DNA of 64,000 bases from Candidatus Gastranaerophilales bacterium (GTDB taxonomy: Bacteria > Cyanobacteriota > Vampirovibrionia > Gastranaerophilales > Gastranaerophilaceae), in the NCBI GenBank assembly GCA_944326545.1, contig CALVEH010000006.1:62001-126000 (forward strand), given 5' to 3'. Within the stretch, counting starts at the first letter, position 1. Every line of letters starts with the position of its first letter. Shown here one piece after another: positions 38,196 through 46,980 of the stretch. The notes beneath the pieces are model-generated. The model saw only the letters and a program-made list of their open reading frames with translations. It was not told the DNA's origin and ran no database searches. The position numbers and the translations under genes were made by a program.

Positions 38196-38206
38196 TTTGT
38201 AACAAT
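38196..38206. promoter_or_regulatory. Near-copy of the TTTGTTACAAA palindrome
   Basis: TTTGTAACAAT on the plus strand (ATTGTTACAAA on the minus), 10 of 11, 88 bases before the ATG at 38107. TTGTTA is also followed by TATTAT after 17 bases on the minus strand, so it may double as a -35. Confidence 0.35.
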
Positions 38207-38219
38207 TGCTTTTTAGTAA

Positions 38220-38252
38220 AAAGTAACCGCATATTGTCTAAGCGGTTACTTT
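38220..38252 (-). terminator. Terminator of the 66-residue gene
   Basis: AAAGTAACCGC / GCGGTTACTTT, 11-bp stem, followed by TTTTAC on the minus strand. Confidence 0.85.
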
Positions 38253-38255
38253 GTT

Positions 38256-38456
38256 TTATGCATTATAATCTACTTTTTGTCCAACATTTTCTGTCTGTGG
38301 AACAGGTTGTTGTACCATAATTGGTGCTGGAGCAGGAGTACCTACTGTTGCACCTGTTATATCAATCTTTATTGCGTTATACTGCGGGCCTGGAGCTGGA
38401 GCTGGAGCTGGAGCCGGTGGCATTGCAGGTGCATAAGTTGTTGGTTGGTTTATCAT
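38256..38456 (-). CDS. 66-residue Pro/Ala-rich protein sharing the YNAIKI motif
   Basis: A small disordered protein: MINQPTTYAPAMPP, then a Pro-Ala repeat, then GPQYNAIKIDITG and a polar Gln/Val end. The block PAPAPxYNAIKI(D/N)I is shared with the N-terminus of the 374-residue protein downstream, with the same position relative to the start. GGAGG lies 4-5 bases before the ATG, and it has its own terminator. It may be a decoy or partner for whatever binds the YNAIKI segment. Unknown function. Confidence 0.65.
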   Translation of the reverse strand: MINQPTTYAPAMPPAPAPAPAPGPQYNAIKIDITGATVGTPAPAPIMVQQPVPQTENVGQKVDYNA

Positions 38457-38804
38457 TTTTCCTCCGTTAAATAGATGTAGGTTTTAATCACATTAGCTAA
38501 ATAACCAAATAAAAAAAAATTTGTTAGCTGAATATCTTATAATTAACAAAAGTTAACAAATATCGATACGTGAGTGTCCTAACTAAGCTTGTCACAATAG
38601 TTTTCAACAATGCATGTATTATGTTTGTTGGTATTACTATAGCAACTTTTTGTGAATAAACGTACAGAAATTTTGTGATGGTAAAAAATCTGTCATGTCC
38701 AGAATATCTCTAACAGTGAGTAAATGCAAATTATTAAAATTATAACTATGAGATTAGTAGTAAAAAATACTTTTTTGTATTATCATTAGTTCAAGAGGTA
38801 AATT
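38457..38804. other. 348-base intergenic region upstream of nadB
   Basis: No ORF longer than about 12 codons with a ribosome site was found. Visible elements: TTAAC-AAAA-GTTAA dyad near 38543-38557, TATCGATACGT near 38562, and AATAC-T6-GTATT shortly before nadB. TATTAT/TATCAT boxes and AGAGGT precede the nadB start. No NAD-responsive riboswitch or known RNA was recognised. Confidence 0.4.
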
Positions 38805-40445
38805 ATGCCGATGAAACATTCAAATTATTCAGTAATTATTGTAGGTAGCGGTATTGCGGGTCTTTATGCCGCAATTAAATTAGCCGAAACAGTTGAGTTG
38901 CCTGATGGGATTCTTCTTTTAACAAAATCTCAGCTATCAGAGTCTAATTCCAGATATGCTCAAGGTGGTATTGTTGGTGTTCTACCTGAAAACAAACTTG
39001 ATTCAGTTAGTCTTCACGTAGCTGATACAATCAAAGCTGGCTGCGGATTGTCTGATTTTAATGTTGTTAAATTTGTTTCTGAAAAAAGTCAGCATGCTAT
39101 AAAAGATTTGATAAAATATGGTGTTTCTTTTGATAAGAATGAAAAAAATGAGCTTAATTTTACTCTTGAAGGGGCTCACAGTGTCAGAAGAATACTTCAT
39201 GTCGGTGGTGATGCTACTGGGTATGGCATAGAAAAAGCTCTGGTAGAAAAAGTTAAAAATGATGCTAACATATCTCAGATTGTAACAATTTACGAACAAA
39301 CGTTAGCTATAGACTTACTAAAAGATTCCAATGATAATTGCAGAGGCGTTGTTTCGTTTAATAACGTAACTCAAGAATATGAAGCAATATACGCTCCTGT
39401 TACTGTGTTAGCCACAGGTGGTACAGGTCAGATATACAAATATACGACAAATCCTTCTGTAACAACGGGTGATGGCTTAGCTTTAGGTATTAGAGCAGGC
39501 GCAGTTACTAAGGATATGGAATTTATACAATTCCATCCGACAGCTTTATCAATTGAAAACAGTGATTCAAGATTCCTTATCTCTGAGTCAGTACGAGGTG
39601 AGGGCGCAAGGCTTCTTAATCAAAAAGGTGAGTACTTCATGAGTGAGCATGCTCAAAAAGATTTAGCTCCAAGAGATGTTGTCGCTCGTTGCATTTATTC
39701 CCAATTATCTAAGGGAAATAAAGTATATTTGGATGCTTCTTTTATAGATTCTGACAAATTCAAAAACAGATTTCCTAACATTTATAAAACTTGTTTAGAA
39801 AATGGTATTGATATTGCGCACGACAATATACCTGTTGCTCCTGCTGCTCATTATTGTATGGGCGGTATAAAAACAGAAATCAATGGAAAAACATCTATCA
39901 ATAATTTGTATGCAATAGGTGAAGTAGCATGTACTTCTTTACATGGTGCTAACAGACTGGCTAGCAATTCCTTGCTAGAGTGTGTTGTTTCTGCTTATGA
40001 GCTTGTTAATACAGTGTCAAAACTTGATTTAAAAAGTTCACAAATTATTGATGAAACCGTAATCAGTATAATAAAAAGATATTCAGAAACTGATTCTGAT
40101 AATCTTGATGACATTGATGTTATAGCTTTAAAAGCTAAACTAAAAAACATTATGTGGAATAATGTAGGTATTATTAGAACTGAAGAGTCTTTATTAACAG
40201 CGCTTTCTGAAATCAATGCTCTTTCAGAGTTTTATAATAATAAAGATAAATGCAATTCTATTGACGAATACGAATTTAGAAACATGCTTTTAGTTGCTAA
40301 ATGTATAACAAATGCTGCTCTTAAGAGAAAAGAATCAATTGGTGCACATTTTAGAGCTGATTCAGGTACTGATACACAAAGCCATCAAGCAGAAAACCTT
40401 ATTCAAGAAGAGGACAAGATTGATGATGCAAAAGTTACTGCATAA
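38805..40445 (+). CDS. nadB: L-aspartate oxidase
   Basis: 546 residues of the succinate dehydrogenase/fumarate reductase flavoprotein family. IIVGSGIAGLYAAIKLAE is the FAD motif, SRYAQGGIVGVL is typical of NadB, and FIQFHPTAL and HYCMGGIKT are conserved. It oxidises aspartate to iminoaspartate for quinolinate synthesis and can use fumarate or oxygen in known systems. AGAGGT precedes the start. It is first of nadB-nadC-etfB-etfA; nadA is absent here. Confidence 0.96.
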   Translation: MPMKHSNYSVIIVGSGIAGLYAAIKLAETVELPDGILLLTKSQLSESNSRYAQGGIVGVLPENKLDSVSLHVADTIKAGCGLSDFNVVKFVSEKSQHAIKDLIKYGVSFDKNEKNELNFTLEGAHSVRRILHVGGDATGYGIEKALVEKVKNDANISQIVTIYEQTLAIDLLKDSNDNCRGVVSFNNVTQEYEAIYAPVTVLATGGTGQIYKYTTNPSVTTGDGLALGIRAGAVTKDMEFIQFHPTALSIENSDSRFLISESVRGEGARLLNQKGEYFMSEHAQKDLAPRDVVARCIYSQLSKGNKVYLDASFIDSDKFKNRFPNIYKTCLENGIDIAHDNIPVAPAAHYCMGGIKTEINGKTSINNLYAIGEVACTSLHGANRLASNSLLECVVSAYELVNTVSKLDLKSSQIIDETVISIIKRYSETDSDNLDDIDVIALKAKLKNIMWNNVGIIRTEESLLTALSEINALSEFYNNKDKCNSIDEYEFRNMLLVAKCITNAALKRKESIGAHFRADSGTDTQSHQAENLIQEEDKIDDAKVTA

Positions 40446-41268
40446 CTTTATTATTGAAGAGCATGTAAAAAATTCGTTGAAAGAAGACATTGGTTTTGGC
40501 GATATTACAACTGATTTTTTGTATAACGAATCAGATGATTTGACTGCCCAACTAAATACCAGAGAAGATACGGTTGTCTGTGGTATCGATGTGTTTAAAC
40601 TTGTTTTTTCAATTCTTTCAGACAAGGTTGAAGTTAAAACTTTTTGTAAGGAAGGAGACTATGTAAAAGCAGGTACAAAACTTGCTGAGTTAAAAGGCCC
40701 TGCAAGAGCTATTTTGATAGGTGAAAGAACTGCACTCAATTATATGCAGAGAATGTCAGGTATAGCAACACAAACAAGAATATACCAAGAAGCTATCAAG
40801 CCATATCAGGCTTTTGTTACAGATACAAGAAAAAACACACCTGGTTTCAGAATGTTTGAAAAATACTCAGTAATGGTTGGTGGTGCCAAATTACACAGGT
40901 TTAACCTTTCTGATTGTGTAATGATAAAAGATAATCATATTAAGCATGCCGGTTCCATCACGGCTGCTGTTGAACTTGTAAAGAAAAATTTGTCGCATGC
41001 ACATAAAATTGAGGTTGAGTGTGATACTTTTGAACAAGTTAAAGAAGCTTTAAGTTCAGGCTGTGACATAATAATGTTAGACAATATGACTATTCCAGAA
41101 ATGAAAAAATGTGTGGAATTTATTGGTAACAAGGTTATTGTTGAAGCTAGTGGAAATGTTAAAATAAATACAATAAATGAAATAGCATCAACAGGCGTAG
41201 ATGTAATTTCAACTAGTGCAATTGTAGCACAAGCTCCAGTGATAGATTTAGGATTGGACATTTTTTAG
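40423..41268 (+). CDS. nadC: Nicotinate-nucleotide pyrophosphorylase
   Basis: 281 residues from ATG at 40423 (or the next codon, also ATG), with GAGGA about 9 bases before. It overlaps the nadB end by 23 bases. KEDIGFGDITTDFL, RTALNYMQRMSGIAT, DTRKNTPGFR, GGAKLHRFNLSDCVMIKDNH and the late ASGNVKINTI are the NadC signatures. It converts quinolinate and PRPP to nicotinate mononucleotide. Earlier in-frame codons lie within nadB and are not needed. Confidence 0.96.
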   Translation: MMQKLLHNFIIEEHVKNSLKEDIGFGDITTDFLYNESDDLTAQLNTREDTVVCGIDVFKLVFSILSDKVEVKTFCKEGDYVKAGTKLAELKGPARAILIGERTALNYMQRMSGIATQTRIYQEAIKPYQAFVTDTRKNTPGFRMFEKYSVMVGGAKLHRFNLSDCVMIKDNHIKHAGSITAAVELVKKNLSHAHKIEVECDTFEQVKEALSSGCDIIMLDNMTIPEMKKCVEFIGNKVIVEASGNVKINTINEIASTGVDVISTSAIVAQAPVIDLGLDIF

Positions 41269-42060
41269 ATGACATTTAAAATCATAGTTTTTGTAAAACA
41301 AGTACCTGACACTGATGATATAAAATGGACAGAGCATAATACTATTCAAAGAGAAGGTCTTGATTCTATAATAAACCCCTATGATGTCGCTGCAATTCAG
41401 CTTGCTAAGAATGTAAAATTCATATTAAAAGATTGCAAGATTCTGGTTGTATCTATGGGACCGAAACAGGCAGAAAATGTTTTAAAAGAAGCATTAGCAA
41501 TGGGGTGTGATGAGGCTTATTTGCTTTGTGACAAAAAATTTGCAGGTTCTGATACATTAGCTACAGCTTATGTTTTGTCTCAATTTGTAAAAACACAGTG
41601 TAGTGACTTTAATCTAATAGTATGTGGTCAGCAAGCAATCGATGGCGATACTGCTCAGACTCCATCAAGTATGGCAGAAAAACTCGGAATATCTCAAGCT
41701 TGTAACGTAACTGCTTTAAAAGATATAGATTTCAGCAATTCTGTTTGGATTAGAGATACTAATTTATGTACTCAACAAATAAAATTGTCCCATCCAAGCT
41801 TGATATCTACGTCACTGAAAAATGTTGATATTTTACCCGATATTAATGGGTATATTGGTGCTCAAAATGCTAATGTTGTTACCTTGACAGCTGAAGATTT
41901 ATCTGTTGATATTGATAAAATTGGCATAAAAGGTTCACCTACTCAAGTAAAAGCTGCTTATAGACCTGTAATAGAACGTAATACAGTGGTGTTTGAAGCC
42001 AAAGATGCAGATACTATCGCAGATTTTATTATTAGTGAAATAAATAATTGTAAGGTTTAA
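41269..42060 (+). CDS. etfB: Electron transfer flavoprotein beta subunit
   Basis: 263 residues. KIIVFVKQVPDTDDIKW, the NPYDVAAIQLAK motif, GCDEAYLLCD and the signature CGQQAIDGDTAQTPSSMAEKLG are those of EtfB/FixA. It binds AMP or FAD and with EtfA carries electrons between dehydrogenases and acceptors. The ATG starts the base after the nadC stop. It may accept electrons from NadB or from an acyl-CoA dehydrogenase elsewhere. Bifurcating and non-bifurcating types cannot be separated by eye. Confidence 0.94.
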   Translation: MTFKIIVFVKQVPDTDDIKWTEHNTIQREGLDSIINPYDVAAIQLAKNVKFILKDCKILVVSMGPKQAENVLKEALAMGCDEAYLLCDKKFAGSDTLATAYVLSQFVKTQCSDFNLIVCGQQAIDGDTAQTPSSMAEKLGISQACNVTALKDIDFSNSVWIRDTNLCTQQIKLSHPSLISTSLKNVDILPDINGYIGAQNANVVTLTAEDLSVDIDKIGIKGSPTQVKAAYRPVIERNTVVFEAKDADTIADFIISEINNCKV

Positions 42061-42061
42061 A

Positions 42062-43033
42062 ATGACTGAAAAAGTACTTGTTTACATTGAAATAAACAAT
42101 AATAAACTGGAAAAAGTTTCAAAGGAAATTGTTTCTCATTCTAAGCATAATTTTCCAGATTTTGAAGTGATTGGCTTATTGCTAACAGATAAAGCAGATG
42201 TTTCTTTTTTGTCTGAAGATATAAATAATTTAGGATTAGACAAGCTTTTGGTATCTTGTAATAATGCTTTTGCTGACTTTAATTCAAGTCTATTTGCTAA
42301 CACTGTAGCTTCTTATATTGCTGAAATTGCTCCTGATGTTCTATTAATGGGTGCGACTTGTAATGGCAGAGAACTTGCTCCTAGACTTGCGTCAAAGTTA
42401 AACATAGGGTTAACAGCCGATTGTACAGACTTACAAATTGATGAAAATAAAACATTGCTCGCTACAAGACCCACTTATGGCGGTAAAATGATGGCAACTA
42501 TTATTTCTAAAACAAAACCGTCATTTGCTACTGTTCGTCAGGGAGCATTTAAATTTAAGCCAGTTTCTCACGTTATGCCTGAGATTATTTATAGAAATGA
42601 TGATATAAATGAATTAACTTGTCATATTGATGTAATTTCAACTAATATAAAACCCGAAATCGAAGATTGGACTACTTCTGATATCATTATAGCCGGAGGT
42701 TTAGGCTTAAAATCAAAAGAAAATTTTGAGTTAATATACAATCTTTGCGATTTAATTGGTGCCAAGCCGGCAGCTTCTCGTGCAGCTGTAGAACTTGGTT
42801 GGGCTAAACAAGATATTCAAGTTGGACAAACAGGCAGTTCTGTTGCTCCCAAAATGTATATTGCTTTGGGTATTTCCGGGGCACTGCAACATATGACAGG
42901 CATTAGCAACGCCGATAAAATTATTGCTGTAAATATCGACGAAAATGCGCCGATAATGGCATCAGCTGACATTGCAATACCAGCTGACGCTGTTACAATA
43001 ATTAAATCTATGATACATAAATTATCAAACTAA
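42062..43033 (+). CDS. etfA: Electron transfer flavoprotein alpha subunit
   Basis: 323 residues. The C-terminal FAD domain is clear: AGGLGLKSKENF, GAKPAASRAAVELGWA, QVGQTGSSVAPKMYIALGISGALQH and ADIAIPADAV, all EtfA/FixB signatures. It directly follows etfB and completes the flavoprotein. It ends overlapping the convergent response regulator by 9 bases. No etf-quinone oxidoreductase is present in the window. Confidence 0.95.
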   Translation: MTEKVLVYIEINNNKLEKVSKEIVSHSKHNFPDFEVIGLLLTDKADVSFLSEDINNLGLDKLLVSCNNAFADFNSSLFANTVASYIAEIAPDVLLMGATCNGRELAPRLASKLNIGLTADCTDLQIDENKTLLATRPTYGGKMMATIISKTKPSFATVRQGAFKFKPVSHVMPEIIYRNDDINELTCHIDVISTNIKPEIEDWTTSDIIIAGGLGLKSKENFELIYNLCDLIGAKPAASRAAVELGWAKQDIQVGQTGSSVAPKMYIALGISGALQHMTGISNADKIIAVNIDENAPIMASADIAIPADAVTIIKSMIHKLSN

Positions 43034-43687
43034 GCCTTCTTTTATGGCTTTTACTGCTGCTTGTGTTCTGTCATCAACAACCAGTTTTTGTATTATGTTG
43101 CATACGTGAGCTTTTGCCGTGTGTTCACTGATAGTTAGAGTATCAGCTATTTCCGCATTGGACTGACCATCAACAACAAGTTTGAGTACTTCATATTCTC
43201 TTTCAGTAAGGTTAGCATGTTGAGCACGAAAAGCCGCTCTGGAAGTCTGTTTTTGTGGTATAAAACAGGATGATTTGTCTCTTATAAGCGGTACAATTTG
43301 CGGATCTAGCCACATTGCACCCTCATTTACTGTTTTTATAACCATAATCAAAATTTCAGTATTGATATCTTTTATAACATAGGCAAAAGCCCCTGTATTA
43401 AGGGATTCCATAACCTCTTTTTCATTAATATGTGAGGTTAACATAATGATTTTTTGGGTAGGGTTAAAGTCTAGAATTCTTTTGGCAGCTTCAATACCGG
43501 AAATATCAGGTAGCCCTATATCCATTAATATTATATCTGGCTTTGTGGCTTTAGCCTTTTCTATGGCATCTTTGCCGTTATCTGCTTCGGCTATAACCTT
43601 TATGTCACTAGTATCATTAAAAAGTGATTTTAAACCAACTCTTAAAAGCTTATGGTCTTCAACCATAAGAATTGATATAGATTTCAT
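43025..43687 (-). CDS. NarL/FixJ-type response regulator
   Basis: 220 residues: a receiver domain with Asp56 (DIILMDIGLPD) and the acidic pair Glu10/Asp11, and a LuxR-type helix-turn-helix at about 157-217 (LTEREYEVLKLVVDGQSNAEIADTLTISEHTAKAHV). No sensor kinase is adjacent, so it is an orphan in this window. GAGAGGAA precedes the ATG. The intergenic space to the divergent mnmD gene has two related CGATA-containing elements that it could bind; this is speculation. Confidence 0.94.
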   Translation of the reverse strand: MKSISILMVEDHKLLRVGLKSLFNDTSDIKVIAEADNGKDAIEKAKATKPDIILMDIGLPDISGIEAAKRILDFNPTQKIIMLTSHINEKEVMESLNTGAFAYVIKDINTEILIMVIKTVNEGAMWLDPQIVPLIRDKSSCFIPQKQTSRAAFRAQHANLTEREYEVLKLVVDGQSNAEIADTLTISEHTAKAHVCNIIQKLVVDDRTQAAVKAIKEGLV

Positions 43688-43927
43688 AACAAATTCCTCT
43701 CTCGAATAAATTTCTTTTTAAAATATAATTTAATCTTTTTGAAAGCACATCACCAAAAAAAATTTTTGTGTGACAAATTTTTTATTTTTAAAATTTAAAA
43801 TTTATTTATTACGAATCGATATGTAACGATAAACTCAAAATGCTTTGTTTTGATTTATCAGTATATAACGTCGCGATACATAATGATAATCTTTTGTAAA
43901 AAACTACCCTTAAATTAAATTAAAAAT

Positions 43928-43933
43928 TATAAT
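43928..43933 (+). promoter_or_regulatory. -10 element giving a leaderless mnmD mRNA
   Basis: TATAAT with exactly 6 bases before the ATG at 43940 and no Shine-Dalgarno; upstream, two similar elements (CGATATGTAACGATAA and CGATACATAATGATAA) occur in the same space. Confidence 0.45.
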
Positions 43934-43939
43934 ATTATC

Positions 43940-45025
43940 ATGCAGTTTAACGAACAGGAAGATTTATATTTTAATTTTGCCTTCACTAATGACGGATCTG
44001 TAGGACTTTATAACAAAGATGTTGGTGATGTTTATCATTCTGTGTTTGGAGCAAGGGAAGAGGCAGAAGATAAATTTATCTCACCTTTAGATTTTAGAAA
44101 TAATTTTTTTAAGCAACCAAATATAAATGTTCTTGATATTTGTTTTGGTATCGGCTATAACACTAAAGCTCTATTAAAAAAAATTTTGCAAGAAAAATAT
44201 CAGGGCAATTTACATGTGGATATTTTGGAGTATGATAAGAATCTTGTAACTATATCTCCTTTTATAGTAGACGGTTATTTTAAAAAATATCCAGAAATTT
44301 CATATTTTTTGGCAACATATTTAATTGATTCAATATACGAAAATAAGTCTTCCTTATTTTCGATAATAAATAACTGCAAAAATTTTAAATATATTGAACA
44401 ATTTTATATGTCTTTGATAAAAAAATATCATTATTTGGGGTACAGTTATAACCCTTGTAAGCAAAATAAATCGTTTTTACATAATATATATTATCATTGT
44501 ATTTCGCAACGCAATAAAAAGCCATCTAAAGGCCTTAAAATTAGGAATTTTTCATTAAACACTTATTTTGATGATGCAAGAAAGTCAATTAAACAACTAA
44601 ATAAACTATATGATATTATATTTTTAGACGCTTTTACTCCATCAAAGTTGCCAACTTTATGGACTTTAGAGTTTTTTAATGAATTATATAGACTTATTTC
44701 TGATAATGGTATGCTTGTTACTTATTCGAATTCAGCAGCTGTTAGACACGCTATGTTAGATGCTGGTTTCTTTGTTGGAAAATTGTTTGATAAAAATAAC
44801 AGACATTGCGGTACAGTCGCTTCTAAAAATTGCAGTTTAATAAAGCATCCATTAGATGATTATGATTTAGGTCTAATTAATACAAGAGCCGGTATTTATT
44901 TTAGAGATAAAAATTTGGATTTAACGGCTGAGGAAATTATTGAAAATTACAATAACGAAAGAAATAACTCTTTACTTGAAAGTTCAAGTCAATATATAAA
45001 GAGGCATAAAATGGAGAAAGTTTAA
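43940..45025 (+). CDS. mnmD: MnmD-like tRNA U34 methyltransferase
   Basis: 361 residues. A SAM-binding start VLDICFGIGYNTKALLKKIL (about 55-75) and the late motif DIIFLDAFTPSKLPTLWTLEFF, then LVTYSNSAAVRHAMLDAGF, match the MnmC methyltransferase domain (DUF752). In between is an insertion of roughly 100 residues rich in Tyr, Lys and Asn, so it is longer than stand-alone MnmD. It would methylate nm5(s2)U34 to mnm5(s2)U34 in tRNA. It overlaps the next gene by one base. No Shine-Dalgarno. Confidence 0.85.
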   Translation: MQFNEQEDLYFNFAFTNDGSVGLYNKDVGDVYHSVFGAREEAEDKFISPLDFRNNFFKQPNINVLDICFGIGYNTKALLKKILQEKYQGNLHVDILEYDKNLVTISPFIVDGYFKKYPEISYFLATYLIDSIYENKSSLFSIINNCKNFKYIEQFYMSLIKKYHYLGYSYNPCKQNKSFLHNIYYHCISQRNKKPSKGLKIRNFSLNTYFDDARKSIKQLNKLYDIIFLDAFTPSKLPTLWTLEFFNELYRLISDNGMLVTYSNSAAVRHAMLDAGFFVGKLFDKNNRHCGTVASKNCSLIKHPLDDYDLGLINTRAGIYFRDKNLDLTAEEIIENYNNERNNSLLESSSQYIKRHKMEKV

Positions 45026-46305
45026 TGCATAAATATGATATTACAATTTGTGGCGGAGGAACTGCAGGTGTCGCAGCTGGATATATTGCTGCTAAATATG
45101 GATTAAAAACTCTTATAGTTGAAAGAAATATACACCTTGGCGGTTCTATTACATCTGCACTTGTTATGCCGGTTATGAAAGCTAACACAAATGATATTAA
45201 TTGCGAATTTTATAATGATTTTATATCTGAATTAAAAAGATATAATGGTCAAATTACCTATTGTGACGGCAATAATGGGTGGTTTAATCCAGAATTATCT
45301 AAAATAGCATTAGAAAGTATGTTAGAAAAAGTCAATTGCGATATATTGTATAATTCTGATGTTATTGATGCATCTATTGAAAAAAATAACATTAAGTCTA
45401 TAAAAATAAGTTCAAATATGTTATCGTTATATATCGAATCGTCTTATTTTGTGGACTCAACAGGAAATGGAAATTTTTCTCAAATTTTAAAAAATAAATT
45501 TTTAAAAAATTCTAAAAAAAGACAACCAATGACTTTACGTTTTCATGTTTCAAATATAAATATGGAAGAATTCTCAACTTGGTTGTTAAATCTTGATTCA
45601 GACAGAGATGTAACTACAGTTTGTAAAATAGATAATCAAATACATTTATCTACTGCTTGTACTTGGGACAGTAATAAACGTTGGGCATTGAGGCCTATAT
45701 TTGAAGAAGCTGTCAAGAACGGTGATTTAGAAGAGTTTGATACATCGTATTTTCAAATATTCACTGTCCCCGGTATGCCGGGTACAGTGTCTCTTAATTG
45801 CCCAAGAATATGTCTGGATGAGGGTTCTGACCCATTAGATCCTTTTGTTCAGTCGAAGGCGTTGATAATGGGTAGAAAACAGGTTTGGAGGCTGTTTTGC
45901 TTTCTACGCAAGTATTTCCCAGGGTTTGAAAACTCATTTGTTTCAAACATTGCAGATATGATTGGAATTAGAGAGTCTCGAAGGGTTGAATGTGAGAAAA
46001 TATATACAAAAGAAGATATTTTAAGTGGCAAAACCTATGATAACCCTGTGTTACATGCGGATTATCCTATAGATATACATTCTTATAAAAAAGATTCATC
46101 AGTTCTGCAGAATACAAGAGTTGACTATGAACTTCCTATTGAATGTTTAAAATCAAAGGATTACAACAATTTGTATGTTGCTGGTAGATTATTGTCTGCT
46201 GATTTTGAAGCACAGGCTGCATTAAGAATACAATCGTCTTGTTTTTCAATGGGTGAGGCTGTGGCCAAAGACATTGTTCTAAAATTAGGACATAGTGGTA
46301 CATAG
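45025..46305 (+). CDS. FAD-dependent oxidoreductase (FAD_oxidored family)
   Basis: 426 residues. DITICGGGTAGVAAGYIAAKYGLKTLIVER is the dinucleotide-binding fold (split: ICGGGTAGVAAGY, LKTLIVER), HLGGSITSAL follows, and YVAGRLLSADFEAQAALR near the end contacts FAD. This fits pfam12831-type oxidoreductases, not the DAO-type oxidase domain of MnmC. It shares the TAATG junction with the methyltransferase gene, so it may act on the same tRNA pathway or a free amine. Substrate unknown. Confidence 0.8.
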   Translation: MHKYDITICGGGTAGVAAGYIAAKYGLKTLIVERNIHLGGSITSALVMPVMKANTNDINCEFYNDFISELKRYNGQITYCDGNNGWFNPELSKIALESMLEKVNCDILYNSDVIDASIEKNNIKSIKISSNMLSLYIESSYFVDSTGNGNFSQILKNKFLKNSKKRQPMTLRFHVSNINMEEFSTWLLNLDSDRDVTTVCKIDNQIHLSTACTWDSNKRWALRPIFEEAVKNGDLEEFDTSYFQIFTVPGMPGTVSLNCPRICLDEGSDPLDPFVQSKALIMGRKQVWRLFCFLRKYFPGFENSFVSNIADMIGIRESRRVECEKIYTKEDILSGKTYDNPVLHADYPIDIHSYKKDSSVLQNTRVDYELPIECLKSKDYNNLYVAGRLLSADFEAQAALRIQSSCFSMGEAVAKDIVLKLGHSGT

Positions 46306-46329
46306 ACATTTTTGTGATAAATTGTTGTT

Positions 46330-46980
46330 ATGTTTACTGGAATTATCGAAGAAATTGGTACAATACTTGAAATAAAAAAAGATTCAGGTTCTGCTTATAT
46401 AAAAGTAGAAGCCAGTGTTGTGCTTGATGGAACCAAATTAGGTGATAGTATTGCAGTTGATGGGGCTTGCCAAACCGTAATCAATATGACAGGTAGTAGC
46501 TTTGAAGTTTTTTCTTCGTATGAAACTCTTAATTTAACTACATTAGGCTCACTAAAAAAAGGTGATAAAGTTAATTTAGAAAGAGCTTTGCGATTGTCTG
46601 ACAGGCTAGGTGGTCATATTGTAAGCGGTCACGTCGATTCCGTAGCGGTTTTTCGTTCTAAAGAGTTAAAAGGTGAGGCTTGCGAGTTCACTTTTGAAGC
46701 ATCCGGTGAGTCAATGAGACAAATTGCGAAAAAAGGTTCTGTCACAATTAATGGAATAAGCCTTACTGTAGCTGATGTTAAAGAAAATACATTTACTTGT
46801 GCAGTAATTCCACATACTATAGAAAATACTACTCTTAAATACTTAAAAAATGGCGATAAAATCAACTTAGAGACTGATTTACTAAGTAAATATATTGAAA
46901 AATATTTATCACTGAATGATAATAACAGTAAAGCCACTACCATTAATATTGATTTATTAGAAAGAAACGGGTTTCTTTAA
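46330..46980 (+). CDS. ribE: Riboflavin synthase alpha chain
   Basis: 216 residues with the duplicated lumazine-binding domain: MFTGIIEEIGT at the start, and GGHIVSGHVDSVA beginning the second half. It dismutates two lumazines to riboflavin. No FMN riboswitch is present in the 24-base gap before it, so expression depends on the upstream promoter. ribBA follows directly. ribD and ribH are not in the window. Confidence 0.96.
   Translation: MFTGIIEEIGTILEIKKDSGSAYIKVEASVVLDGTKLGDSIAVDGACQTVINMTGSSFEVFSSYETLNLTTLGSLKKGDKVNLERALRLSDRLGGHIVSGHVDSVAVFRSKELKGEACEFTFEASGESMRQIAKKGSVTINGISLTVADVKENTFTCAVIPHTIENTTLKYLKNGDKINLETDLLSKYIEKYLSLNDNNSKATTINIDLLERNGFL
46961..46978 (+). promoter_or_regulatory. 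Hairpin at the ribE-ribBA junction
   Basis: AAAGAAA-CGGG-TTTCTTT (extended AAAGAAAC/GTTTCTTT), just before the ribBA ATG at 46981, where no Shine-Dalgarno exists. The ribE stop is in its 3' end. It may restrict ribBA initiation to coupled ribosomes. Confidence 0.35.

Noticed and set aside
38457-38804. NAD-related riboswitch before nadB
   Set aside because: No recognisable aptamer or terminator; only AT-rich sequence with small dyads.
46306-46329. FMN riboswitch before ribE
   Set aside because: Only 24 bases lie between the FAD gene and ribE, too few for the aptamer.
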